This document shows, piece after piece, positions 29,116-38,055 of a stretch of DNA of 64,000 nucleotides (positions are counted from its first letter, which is position 1; the number at the start of each line of letters is the position of its first letter). Position numbers and translations under genes: made by a program. The notes below the pieces were generated by a model that did no database searches, was not told where the DNA came from, and was given only the letters and a program-made list of their open reading frames with translations. Source of the DNA: Sphingobacterium multivorum (GTDB lineage Bacteria > Bacteroidota > Bacteroidia > Sphingobacteriales > Sphingobacteriaceae). The DNA is taken from the NCBI RefSeq assembly GCF_900457465.1, contig NZ_UAUU01000002.1, forward strand, positions 1,171,467 through 1,235,466. The letters are read 5' to 3'.

Positions 29116-29838
29116 TTATAGTGTGGGATTTTGGCTATAATCGGCCCATAGCTCATCAATAGTTTTACCCGTCTCCACTTTCCAAAAAGCATCACTATAG
29201 CTTTTACTACGCATCGCTGCATCCAATTTTTTGACAAAATCCTTCTTTACATGTAGATTGATCCAGTACAAAAAGCGCGCTGTAATACGATAAGAATCGC
29301 TGTATTTCTGCTTTTCGTTATATTCTGGCAGCTTCCAGTTTGCCCCCGCATTATCTATGCCATCATCAAATCGGACAAAATCGGCTATCCCCTCCGTAAT
29401 CCACCACGGGCCCGCCCCATCGGGGTATGCTTGAACAATATGCATGACCTCATGGGTAACCACGTCAATATCCCCTGGATTTTTGGCAAACCAGGCTGGA
29501 CTATAACGGACAATCCCACCCGCTGTCGCTGCCACACCTTTATAGTCCGGATCAATAACAAAAGAGACCTTTTTTATAGTCTTTTTATTATATTTCTTGG
29601 CTAGTTTAGGATAGTTGGTAAAATATGCCGCTACCAGCCTTTCTTTTAAAGAAGCACTAAAATCTTTGTCTTTATTAATCCAAATCAGGGTATAACCACC
29701 TTTACTGATACTATCAATATCCACAGCAACCTTGCGGTCATTTTCGGTATGTTTCCAGTTGTCCTGCGCAAAAAGGGAACAAGAGTATACCAAGCCAAAT
29801 ACAGTAACAACGATTTTTAAGTTTTTTAAGTTTATCAT
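29116..29838 (-). CDS. Secreted BSP-family (plant basic secretory protein-like) metalloprotease
   Basis: A 240-residue protein with a signal peptide (SCSLFAQ, cleavage near 25). The zinc motif is H129-E-V-M-H133 and a third likely ligand is E149 in WWITEGIADF, giving HExxH...E. The C-terminal YRITARFLYWI and TGKTIDELWADY segments fit basic secretory protein family peptidases. It lies between two GH92 genes, 10 bases from the next one. A peptidase here could open mannoproteins or glycopeptides so that the mannosidases reach their glycans; that role is inferred. Confidence 0.8.
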   Translation of the reverse strand: MINLKNLKIVVTVFGLVYSCSLFAQDNWKHTENDRKVAVDIDSISKGGYTLIWINKDKDFSASLKERLVAAYFTNYPKLAKKYNKKTIKKVSFVIDPDYKGVAATAGGIVRYSPAWFAKNPGDIDVVTHEVMHIVQAYPDGAGPWWITEGIADFVRFDDGIDNAGANWKLPEYNEKQKYSDSYRITARFLYWINLHVKKDFVKKLDAAMRSKSYSDAFWKVETGKTIDELWADYSQNPTL

Positions 29839-29898
29839 AACCTAATGATTATTTCTTTTTGTTCGATTTCAACTTGATATTTGTTTGCAAATCTGTTG

Positions 29899-32196
29899 TC
29901 ATTGAATAAGGCGCTGAATTTTTGGACGCTCCCTAGTATAATTGGGTTTTGCCGCCATATCAAAATTAAGTGTCCCACCTTCATGCAACGCTTTATGACT
30001 TAACCAGTTCTTAGCATAATCCTTACCGTTCATTTGCAATGTATTTACATACACATTTTCAGTAGAATTCTTTGGAGCATCAATGGTCAAGGTCTTACCA
30101 TTTTCAAATGTTAAGGTCGCTTTTTTAAATAATGGCGCTCCGAGCACATATTCATCCGTTGCCGGACAAACAGGATAGAATCCCAGCGCAGAAAAAACAT
30201 ACCATGCAGAAGTTTGACCATTATCTTCGTCACCACAATAGCCATCAGGTGTAGGCTTATACATGCGATCCATCACTTGACGCACCCAATATTGTGTTTT
30301 CCAAGGTTGGCCAGCGTAATTGTACAAATATGGCATATGCTGAATTGGCTGATTACCATGTGCATATTGCCCCATATTCGCAACTTGCATTTCACGTATT
30401 TCATGGATAATACCGCCATAATAGCTATCGTCGAAATCTGGAGACTGGACAAACACCGAATCTAACATGCTCACAAATGTCTTTTCTCCTCCCATTAGGT
30501 CGATCAGCCCCTGAACATCGTGAAATACGCTCCACGAATAATGCCAGCTATTTCCTTCGGTGAATGCGTCACCCCATTTTAATGGATTAAAAGGAGTTTG
30601 GAATTTCCCATCTTTATTCTTTCCACGCATAAGATTGGTCGATGGATCAAATAAATTCTTATAGTTCTGCGCACGCTTAGCATACAAATCAATTTCAGCC
30701 TTCGGACGGTTCAACGCTTTTGCCAATTGGTAGATCGTGAAATCGTCATAAGCATATTCCAATGTACGTGCTGCATTTTCATTGATTTTAACATCATAAG
30801 GCACGTACCCCAAGCTATTGTAATAGTCAACGCCCTTCCTTCCAACAGCACTCATTGGTCCTTCGTTATTAGCACCGTGTTGTAAAGCTTCGTATAACTT
30901 ATTGATATCATAACCGCGTAATCCCTTCATATAAGCATCCGAAACAACCGAAGCGGAATTATTGCCCACCATAATATCGGCATATCCAGGACTACTCCAT
31001 TCAGGTAGGAAACCTCCTTCCAAATAGGCATTGAGAAGACCTTCCTGCATTTCCTTATTAATGGAAGGGTACATAAAGTTTAAGAATGGATACAACGCTC
31101 TGAAAGTATCCCAAAAACCTGTTCCTCCAAATAAATAACCAGGAAGTGTTTTTCCATTATATGGACTGTAATGTACAGCCTTTCCTTGCGCATCAATTTC
31201 ATATAACTTGTTTGGGAAAAATAAGGTCCGATACATCGTCGAATAAAATGTACGCAACTGATCGATATCATCGCCTTCTACTTTAATTTTTCCTAAGGTA
31301 GAGTTCCAGATCTGACGTCCATCTTCTTTTACTTGATCGAAAGACTTATTACCTAACTCATTTAAGTTTAATAAGGCTTGTTCGGCACTAATAAAGGAAG
31401 ATGCTACGCTCACCTGTACTGGTTTCGATTTGTCTTTTACCTTAAACCCTACGATTGCACCAGTGTGATCACCTTTGATCTGAAGTTGCCCATCCTTCTT
31501 CTCTTTGCCTTCCCAAGTAGCGACACTTGCAAAAGGTTGATCAAAAACCAAAACAAAATAATTCTTGAAAATAGCAGGCAGTGGGCCCCGTGCATATTTA
31601 GAAGAATAGCCAATGATCATATTTTTTTCTGGAATAATCTGAACTTCAGATCCCTTTTCATAAGCATCCAAAACAATATACGCATCGTCTGTTTTATTAA
31701 ACGAGATCCTAAACATTGCTGCGCGTTCTGTTGGTGTCATCTCTGCAGTCACATCGTGATCTGCTAGATAAACCGAATAATAATAAGGTTTTACAATCTC
31801 CGCTTTGTGCGAAAACCAGCTCGCACGCTCCTCTTGATCAAATACGGGCTTTCCAGTAACAGGCATGATTGAAAAAACACCGTAATCATTCATCCAGGGT
31901 GATGGCTGGTGAGTCTGTTTTAAACCACGAATCTTGTCAGCGGTATATTGATACTGCCATCCGTCGCCATTTTTCCCCGTTTGAGGTGTCCACATATTCA
32001 TCCCCCAAGGTCGCGCTATTGAGGGATAGGTATTACCATTGGACAATTCAAATTTGGATTCCGTACCCATTAATGGATTAACAAGATCGACAGCTTCCAT
32101 TTGCTGTCCTCTAAATTTCTGAGCCAAAACCGGTTTTGCGCAAAACAAACCAAAAGACAATAACGAACCCAGAAAAACACTTATAGATTTTTTCAT
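29899..32196 (-). CDS. GH92 alpha-mannosidase (copy 3)
   Basis: A 765-residue secreted GH92 enzyme, a close paralogue of copy 1 along its whole length (VNPLMGTESKFELSNGNTYP; SWFSHKAEIVKPYYYSVYLAD). HGNQPIQHMPYLYNY begins at 613 and GDEDNGQ lies at 655-661. It is the first gene after operator B. BSP protease, GH92 copy 2, kinase and response regulator follow with short gaps, so one long operon is likely. Copies 1 and 3 probably arose by duplication and may differ in linkage or chain-length preference. Confidence 0.92.
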   Translation of the reverse strand: MKKSISVFLGSLLSFGLFCAKPVLAQKFRGQQMEAVDLVNPLMGTESKFELSNGNTYPSIARPWGMNMWTPQTGKNGDGWQYQYTADKIRGLKQTHQPSPWMNDYGVFSIMPVTGKPVFDQEERASWFSHKAEIVKPYYYSVYLADHDVTAEMTPTERAAMFRISFNKTDDAYIVLDAYEKGSEVQIIPEKNMIIGYSSKYARGPLPAIFKNYFVLVFDQPFASVATWEGKEKKDGQLQIKGDHTGAIVGFKVKDKSKPVQVSVASSFISAEQALLNLNELGNKSFDQVKEDGRQIWNSTLGKIKVEGDDIDQLRTFYSTMYRTLFFPNKLYEIDAQGKAVHYSPYNGKTLPGYLFGGTGFWDTFRALYPFLNFMYPSINKEMQEGLLNAYLEGGFLPEWSSPGYADIMVGNNSASVVSDAYMKGLRGYDINKLYEALQHGANNEGPMSAVGRKGVDYYNSLGYVPYDVKINENAARTLEYAYDDFTIYQLAKALNRPKAEIDLYAKRAQNYKNLFDPSTNLMRGKNKDGKFQTPFNPLKWGDAFTEGNSWHYSWSVFHDVQGLIDLMGGEKTFVSMLDSVFVQSPDFDDSYYGGIIHEIREMQVANMGQYAHGNQPIQHMPYLYNYAGQPWKTQYWVRQVMDRMYKPTPDGYCGDEDNGQTSAWYVFSALGFYPVCPATDEYVLGAPLFKKATLTFENGKTLTIDAPKNSTENVYVNTLQMNGKDYAKNWLSHKALHEGGTLNFDMAAKPNYTRERPKIQRLIQ

Positions 32197-32221
32197 TATT
32201 TAGGATATATAAAAATATTTC

Positions 32222-32267
32222 TACTAAAACGTATTAGTAAAGATATAAAAAAGAATATTAAATCAAA
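32222..32267 (-). promoter_or_regulatory. Promoter and LacI-type operator B
   Basis: On the minus strand TTTG (32267-32264) and TATCTTTA (32245-32238), separated by 18 nt, resemble the Bacteroidota -33/-7 promoter. The -7 box runs into the near-perfect palindrome at 32222-32239 (plus strand TACTAAAACGTATTAGTA), which covers the expected start of transcription. A bound LacI protein there would block initiation. The GH92 start lies 26 bases downstream. Confidence 0.75.
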
Positions 32268-32342
32268 ACAAACACCTGGCATTGAGAAGCAGGTCTTATT
32301 ATTTTTACAATCAATTTCTACACATCCTTTTATTGCCCCATT

Positions 32343-33329
32343 TTAGCGCCGGATCAATTTTGTTGAGATGATATATTCTTTTGGTGTGGATATCCCTTGA
32401 TCTATTTCCTTTAACAAAACTTTCACACAAGTCTTAGCCAGAGGTTCCAATGGTTGTTGTATACAGGAGATTTTAGGGTTTAAAAGATCAAACAACTCAT
32501 GGTCATCAAAAGAAAACATCGGAAAATCATAGTTATTTTCATCCGCTGACCGCAAGGCCTTCAAGCCGAGAATACAAAGGTAGTTTGTTGTAAAAAAGAG
32601 ACCATCTAATCCAACCTGCTTAGCTGCCCAATTTTTCAACGTACGTGAACCTTTCTGCTTCAGATGCTGATAAGGTAATTGCAGTATGCGAGGCTCCATT
32701 CCGTATGTGTCACAAAAATCTAAATAGGCACGTTTGCGCGCCAACATTTGTGGTTGATCCGAATCGATGGTTACCAGTCCAAAATTTCTACAACCAATAG
32801 ATTTCAAATGGTCACATGCATTCTTCCCACTAACTTCATTGTCAATATGCACATAATGGGTTTCCACTGCTGGAGTATTCCTATCAAAAACGACCAATGG
32901 AACTTTATGCTCCAATATTTTGCGTTGGTATTCTTCCAAATCTACTGTCGGAGCCAAAATAATACCCTCCACTTTCTTTTCCAACATCGAATCAATGATA
33001 TCGCGTGCATTTTGTGAATCGCCAAGCGTACTACTGTAGAGGACGTGATAATTTTTCTTTCGGAACAATTCCTCTACATATAAAGCAAATGGACCAAAAA
33101 AAGAATCTCCAATATTCTCTACAATTAGACCGATGGTATTTGACCGCCCCGTAGCTAAACTCTTAGCGAGAGCATTGGGCTTATAGCCTACTTTTTCAAC
33201 GTATGCAAGTACACGGTTTTCCAATTCCTTGCTAATGCGTGCTCGCTCGGCTTTGTGATTAATGACTAATGAAACAGTTGATTTAGACACATTGAGTTCT
33301 TGTGCTATTTCTTTAATTGATTTGGCCAT
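32343..33329 (-). CDS. LacI-family transcriptional regulator
   Basis: A 328-residue regulator. The N-terminal helix-turn-helix (SIKEIAQELNVSKSTVSLVIN, residues 4-24) and hinge (GYKPNALAKSLATGRSNTIGLIV) are followed by a periplasmic-binding-protein-like sensor domain (VFDRNTP; FDDHELFDLLNPKISCIQQP). It lies 110 bases upstream of operator B on the same strand. The palindromes at three promoters of this locus have LacI-family shape (CG centre, 18 bp), so this is the likely repressor, released by a sugar from mannan breakdown. I saw no such palindrome at its own promoter. Confidence 0.9.
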   Translation of the reverse strand: MAKSIKEIAQELNVSKSTVSLVINHKAERARISKELENRVLAYVEKVGYKPNALAKSLATGRSNTIGLIVENIGDSFFGPFALYVEELFRKKNYHVLYSSTLGDSQNARDIIDSMLEKKVEGIILAPTVDLEEYQRKILEHKVPLVVFDRNTPAVETHYVHIDNEVSGKNACDHLKSIGCRNFGLVTIDSDQPQMLARKRAYLDFCDTYGMEPRILQLPYQHLKQKGSRTLKNWAAKQVGLDGLFFTTNYLCILGLKALRSADENNYDFPMFSFDDHELFDLLNPKISCIQQPLEPLAKTCVKVLLKEIDQGISTPKEYIISTKLIRR

Positions 33330-33729
33330 AAGAGCATTTTCATAAAATTAGGGTGAAATTAGAAAATAAATATGAACATATCGGAGATTACAATTGATAG
33401 CACACAATAAATTATTACACAATCGTATGCGTAGACAACAAAAAGTAACATATTATCAAATTAAGGCTCTTTCATTACCGCTATTATATCTCAACCAATG
33501 CGAACTAGTACGATCAAAAGCTATTTTTGAGTAAATTTAACCCTCATTCTTTTTGGAATAATTAGAATAATATACTTCTCAAAAATAGAAGTACTAAAAA
33601 AAGCATACGAAGCATTACCAATAAAACTAAATTAGGACCACCTGACTGTTTTAGTGGATTAAATTGGACTACTATATAAACTAGTGGACAGTCTTAGCTA
33701 AGAAAAAATTAATTTGAAGAAATAACCTA
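33330..33729. other. Divergent intergenic region (LacI / sulfatase)
   Basis: About 400 bases, AT-rich, between diverging genes, so it should hold both promoters. A 12-bp palindrome TCTTAGCTAAGA lies at 33692-33703, 27 bases before the sulfatase start. TAGTGGA occurs twice about 30 bases apart. No LacI-type operator is complete here. Confidence 0.4.
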
Positions 33730-35163
33730 ATGCAAATGAAAACATCTTTTATCTTGTCTCTTCTTTTGACTCTAGCCTCTCTTGCCATAGCTCAACAGAA
33801 GGACCAAAGACCGAATATTGTACTTATTATGGCAGATGACCTTGGTTATGGAGACCTTGGTGTATACGGTCAGCAAAAAATTGAAACGAAAGATATCGAT
33901 TCATTGGCTGCCAAAGGAATGAAATTTGACAACTTCTACGCTGGGACATCTGTGTGCGCTCCGTCGCGATCATCTTTAATGACAGGACAGCACACTGGCC
34001 ACACCGATGTACGCGGTAACAAAGAAATTGAACCCGAAGGACAACAACCGCTAGCCGACTCTGTACAAACTTTCGCTATGCTTCTACAACAGGCAGGATA
34101 TACAACCGGTGCATTTGGAAAATGGGGCCTTGGAATGGTCAATACAACAGGGGCGCCCGATCAAAAAGGATTCGATGAATTTTATGGCTATAACTGTCAA
34201 CGTCAATCCCATCGTTACTACCCCACTCACCTCTGGCATAATAAGGAAAGGATAGAACTCCATGGCAATGGTTTAATGGCCAAAAGGCAGTATGCACCAG
34301 CATTAATCCAAGAAAAGACCCTGGAATTTATCGATGAAAATAAGGAGAAACCTTTTTTCCTGTATGTACCTACCGTTCTTCCACACGCCGAATTATCAGG
34401 TCCGGATGACAAATATTACCAATTATATGCAGACCGGTTTGATGAAAAACCGCATAAAGGAAATGACTATGGACCACAAGCAACTGTTCCCGGTTACACT
34501 TCGGTTGAAAAACCACATGCGATGTATGCGAGTATGGTAAGCCGTATGGATGCTTATGTCGGTCAAATTGTTGATCGGCTACGTGAAAACAAGCTATTGG
34601 ACAATACAATTATCATTTTTACGAGCGACAACGGATCGCACAAGGAAGGCGGAGCTGACCCCAATTTTTTCAATAGCTCCGGTGGGTTGCGTGGCAACAA
34701 ACGCGACCTCTATGAAGGTGGCATCAAGACCCCTTTCATTGTGTACTGGCATGGTAAAGTTGCCGAAGGGAAAACTTCAAACTACCTAGGCGCCTTTTGG
34801 GATATTATGCCTACGATGGTTGAGCTTGCCGGAGCAAACAAACCGCATTATACAGACGGTATTTCATTTGTGCCAACGCTACTAGGTAAAAACAAGCAAC
34901 AAAAACAGCACCAATACCTGTACTGGGAATTTCATGAAGATGGGGGACGTCAAGCCTTGCGTCAGGGAGACTGGAAACTTATCTTACAAAAAGTCAAAAG
35001 TAGCCAATCTACAGCCGAACTATATAACCTCAAACGAGATCCCAAAGAACAACACAATGTTGCCCAGGAAAATCCAAAGAAAGTAAAAGAATTACGCCAG
35101 CTGATTGAAAAAGCGCATGTCGAAAGTGGTATTTTCCCATTGACAAATATAACTCAGCCATAA
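33730..35163 (+). CDS. Secreted S1-family sulfatase
   Basis: A 477-residue arylsulfatase-like enzyme with a signal peptide (cleaved near AIAQQ). NIVLIMADDLGYGDLG supplies the Ca2+-binding Asp pair. C76-A-P-S-R80 is the sulfatase signature in which the Cys becomes formylglycine, followed by SLMTGQHTGHTDVRGN. GKWGLG, FTSDNG and GLRGNKRDLYEGGIKTPFIVYW are the other family blocks. It is one of the few plus-strand genes and diverges from the LacI gene. Activation needs an anaerobic or FGE-type maturase, which is not in this window. The natural substrate is unknown; a sulfated glycan is likely. Met at 33736 is an alternative start. Confidence 0.9.
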   Translation: MQMKTSFILSLLLTLASLAIAQQKDQRPNIVLIMADDLGYGDLGVYGQQKIETKDIDSLAAKGMKFDNFYAGTSVCAPSRSSLMTGQHTGHTDVRGNKEIEPEGQQPLADSVQTFAMLLQQAGYTTGAFGKWGLGMVNTTGAPDQKGFDEFYGYNCQRQSHRYYPTHLWHNKERIELHGNGLMAKRQYAPALIQEKTLEFIDENKEKPFFLYVPTVLPHAELSGPDDKYYQLYADRFDEKPHKGNDYGPQATVPGYTSVEKPHAMYASMVSRMDAYVGQIVDRLRENKLLDNTIIIFTSDNGSHKEGGADPNFFNSSGGLRGNKRDLYEGGIKTPFIVYWHGKVAEGKTSNYLGAFWDIMPTMVELAGANKPHYTDGISFVPTLLGKNKQQKQHQYLYWEFHEDGGRQALRQGDWKLILQKVKSSQSTAELYNLKRDPKEQHNVAQENPKKVKELRQLIEKAHVESGIFPLTNITQP

Positions 35164-35347
35164 AAAATAAAACAACGATTTGGGGGGTAGCTAACTGAAT
35201 TATATTCCCCCAAAAAGCTATTAAATTCCTTGAGAATATAGGAAGAACGTTAAAAAATAGAGATTATCTTTCCTGTAAAAAGAAATCATATTTTTTTCAC
35301 TAAGTTTACTGACTACCCCAAGTGGATGCTCATACCTATGCAAAAAG

Positions 35348-35373
35348 ATCCCAGTCAAAATAAAAACTGGGAT
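35348..35373. terminator. Bidirectional terminator between convergent genes
   Basis: ATCCCAGT (35348-35355) / ACTGGGAT (35366-35373) forms an 8-bp stem with T-rich exits, better on the minus side. It lies between the convergent sulfatase and phospholipase genes. Confidence 0.65.
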
Positions 35374-35437
35374 TTCTCACCCTAGTCAGTAATATATTAA
35401 TTATATACCCTTTGGTCAATTATGTAGGAACGGATTA

Positions 35438-37915
35438 TTATCCCAATTGTGGATCAGTTTTCGAATGATTGCCCGTTTCCACACGTCCTGCAAACTGGCG
35501 CACAAATTTGGTATTCTCAACATGTACCGTAATATCATACCACCCATGGATTTTATGAGATTCCACAATCCACTTCGTAGATTTCCCGGCAGCAAGTACA
35601 ATGGATTTCTTCCATGTACTATAAGCATTATCCTCCGCATGTAGACGGAATGATTTTTTGCCATGATTTTGAATCTCCAAAACAAGATTACCCGTTAAGT
35701 GCCCTTTCCTCCCGATTTCATAAGTTGCACGAACAGTCAATGGTTCCTCATGTCCTTTAAATCCCCGCATAAACCCATTTGGGCCATATACGGTTAGATC
35801 GTAATGCCCATCTTTAAAGTCAGCCAGATTCCAGTCAAAGCTCAGATTCTGACCAGCAACAACTGCAAAAGGCCAAAATTTAACCCCTTCTTTATAACTT
35901 GGTCCACTATAGACATTAAAAGGGCTACTGAGCGATTTATCACCAAACACCTTATTACCCGCTTCTAATGTTAAATGAATTCGGTTGTCTTCTTTAGCAA
36001 ATGACTCTTTAGCATAGAGCTCATAGGCTAACGCGCTAGAATTTTTTTGACCTTTCTCCTGTCTCGCCAGTAAAGTGGAATGCCCCTTAGACCGTAATGC
36101 TGCGGCATCCTCTTTCGACCAAACGTGAAAATTATTGGGTAGTGGTTTCGATTTCGCCTGATCAATCGCATAGATCTGCTGATTCCGATCAAGGAAAGGC
36201 AAATCAACAGCATTCGATCCCTCAGCTTTCCGAAATATCGATGTCAAGTCACCTGTAATAGCTCGACGCCAAGAGCTTATATTTTCCTCTTTTACCTGCT
36301 TACCCAACTTTTTCTCGAAAAAATGCTCCATAAATTGAATCGTCGACGTGATATCACAGATCTCCGAATTGACCCAACCGCCTTTTGACCAAGGCGAAGC
36401 CACAATCAAAGGGACGCGGTAACCAAGCCCCACTGGGCCTTCCGTTGCATTATCTTTTTCTTCACCATCGGCAAGCTCCTGTGCTAAACTCACATATTCA
36501 CCACTATAATCTAATTCCGGAGAAGTTTTTCCAGAACGGCTGTCTGCGGGGTTAGGTGCTACAAAAGGAGGAATATGATCAAAGTAACCATCATTCTCAT
36601 CATAGTTCAGAATAAAAATGGTCTTCTTCCAGATTTCCGGATTTTCTGTCAAAATATTCAATAGCTCCGATACATACCAAGCGCCATACATAGGTGCACT
36701 CGGATGATCTGAAAAGCTTTGTGGTGCTACAAGCCACGACACTGCTGGCAGTTTCCCTGACTTCACATCATGTCTAAATTGGTGGAGTACATCGCCCTTA
36801 GGAACGGTAATTTTTTCACCCTCATGTGTCACAACGCTTGTCTCCCGATAGAAGGGGTCCCCCTCATTCGTTTGAAATGCACGTTCATGCAAAGCACGCT
36901 GCTCTTCAGGAAGCTGCTGAAAAGCATGCTCCGTAAGGCGTGCCAAATGTTTTTGGTAGCTATTCAGCTGTTCCTGCTTCTGCTTGAGTTTATTCTGTGT
37001 TTTCTGGACACTCTCGGAGCTATTATTAGCTAATGCTTTCTCAAGTTCTTGAATCTCCGCTGGTAATTCCGCGACACGTTTCCGCATAAAACCAAGATGG
37101 CTTTTCTTGAATTCAATATGATATTGCGCAAACCATTCTAAATTATTGTCTGTAAAATTACCCAACAAATCCTCGCCGTCTAAGCCACTTTCTATGCTGA
37201 CCTCATTTTGGTAGACTTTCCACGAGATCCCCGCTTCTTCCAGGCGTTCAGGAAAAGTCTTCCAATGTGCCCAACGGTTAAAATAGATATCGGAATTCCG
37301 CACCAATGGCTTCGCCCCTTTATGTGGCACACAGGTTCCAGTCCAGAAGAAATGCCTATTGGTTGTTGTACCTGTGATAGACGAACAGAAGTGCTGATCG
37401 CAGATCGTAAAGGCATCAGCCAATGCATAATAAAAAGGGATATCTTCACGTGTATAATAACCCATTGTTAGCGGAATCTCTTTCAGAACCTTTCCTCCTG
37501 GCCGTTTTGCTTCGATCCAATTATCGTGTTTTCCCTCATTACGGGCTGCCATCTGGTTTTCCCAGGAATGTGGTAAATTTCCGGTCCACGCAGCATTGGA
37601 GTTTTTGATATCCAGTCGAAACGGCGAATAGGTCTTACCTGCAGCCGACGACTGCAACCATACGGGATTACCGCTAGGCAATTTAATCGCCCGTGGATCA
37701 TTAAATCCCCTAACCCCGCGAAGGGTTCCAAAACTATGATCAAAAGAACGATTCTCTTGCATTAATAAGACAATATGTTCGGCATCTAAAAAGGTACTTC
37801 CTGTTATAGGTTCAATCGCCAATGCACGCTGTATCGCATCAGGCATGGCATTTTGTAAACCAAAAACACCCGCTAACAACGAAGCCTTCTTGATAAAATC
37901 TCTTCTGCTATCCAT
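35438..37915 (-). CDS. Phosphocholine-type phospholipase C (non-hemolytic PLC family)
   Basis: An 825-residue exported enzyme. The N-terminus MDSRRDFIKKASLLAGVFG is a Tat-type signal. The phosphoesterase core starts at AEHIVLLMQENRSFDHSFGTLRGVRGF, the bacterial PLC/acid phosphatase AcpA signature; FILNYDENDGYFDHIPPF and GYRVPLIVASPWSKGGWV complete the active-site region. The last 200 residues are two copies of the PLC C-terminal beta domain (FNVYSGPSY...; SFRLHAEDNAYST...). The enzyme would cleave phospholipid head groups or related phosphodiesters outside the cytoplasm. It is separated from the SusD gene upstream by a terminator, so it has its own promoter. A coiled, charged insert (about 280-345) is unusual. 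Confidence 0.88.
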   Translation of the reverse strand: MDSRRDFIKKASLLAGVFGLQNAMPDAIQRALAIEPITGSTFLDAEHIVLLMQENRSFDHSFGTLRGVRGFNDPRAIKLPSGNPVWLQSSAAGKTYSPFRLDIKNSNAAWTGNLPHSWENQMAARNEGKHDNWIEAKRPGGKVLKEIPLTMGYYTREDIPFYYALADAFTICDQHFCSSITGTTTNRHFFWTGTCVPHKGAKPLVRNSDIYFNRWAHWKTFPERLEEAGISWKVYQNEVSIESGLDGEDLLGNFTDNNLEWFAQYHIEFKKSHLGFMRKRVAELPAEIQELEKALANNSSESVQKTQNKLKQKQEQLNSYQKHLARLTEHAFQQLPEEQRALHERAFQTNEGDPFYRETSVVTHEGEKITVPKGDVLHQFRHDVKSGKLPAVSWLVAPQSFSDHPSAPMYGAWYVSELLNILTENPEIWKKTIFILNYDENDGYFDHIPPFVAPNPADSRSGKTSPELDYSGEYVSLAQELADGEEKDNATEGPVGLGYRVPLIVASPWSKGGWVNSEICDITSTIQFMEHFFEKKLGKQVKEENISSWRRAITGDLTSIFRKAEGSNAVDLPFLDRNQQIYAIDQAKSKPLPNNFHVWSKEDAAALRSKGHSTLLARQEKGQKNSSALAYELYAKESFAKEDNRIHLTLEAGNKVFGDKSLSSPFNVYSGPSYKEGVKFWPFAVVAGQNLSFDWNLADFKDGHYDLTVYGPNGFMRGFKGHEEPLTVRATYEIGRKGHLTGNLVLEIQNHGKKSFRLHAEDNAYSTWKKSIVLAAGKSTKWIVESHKIHGWYDITVHVENTKFVRQFAGRVETGNHSKTDPQLG

Positions 37916-38004
37916 AAATAAATTTGTTGTCTCTCTACTAAATTCAATGGTCCACAGCGAATATATTCATTCGCTGTCGTTTTTAATGTAACGTTTTTAA
38001 CAAA

Positions 38005-38040
38005 AATCCCCGCAAACGATTGATTTCATTTGCGGGGATT
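38005..38040 (-). terminator. Intrinsic terminator after ECF-locus SusD
   Basis: A 12-bp perfect GC-rich stem AATCCCCGCAAA / TTTGCGGGGATT with T-runs lies 16 bases past the susD stop. Confidence 0.88.
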
Positions 38041-38055
38041 GTTTTTTCGAACGGC

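Noticed and set aside
32280..32310. Weak hairpin (ACCTG/CAGGT) as the LacI gene terminator
   Set aside because: Only five base pairs and an interrupted T tract; not strong enough to call.
33651..33659. GTTTTAGTG as a fourth LacI-type site near the sulfatase
   Set aside because: Only one half resembles the operator; the other half and the -7 arrangement are absent.
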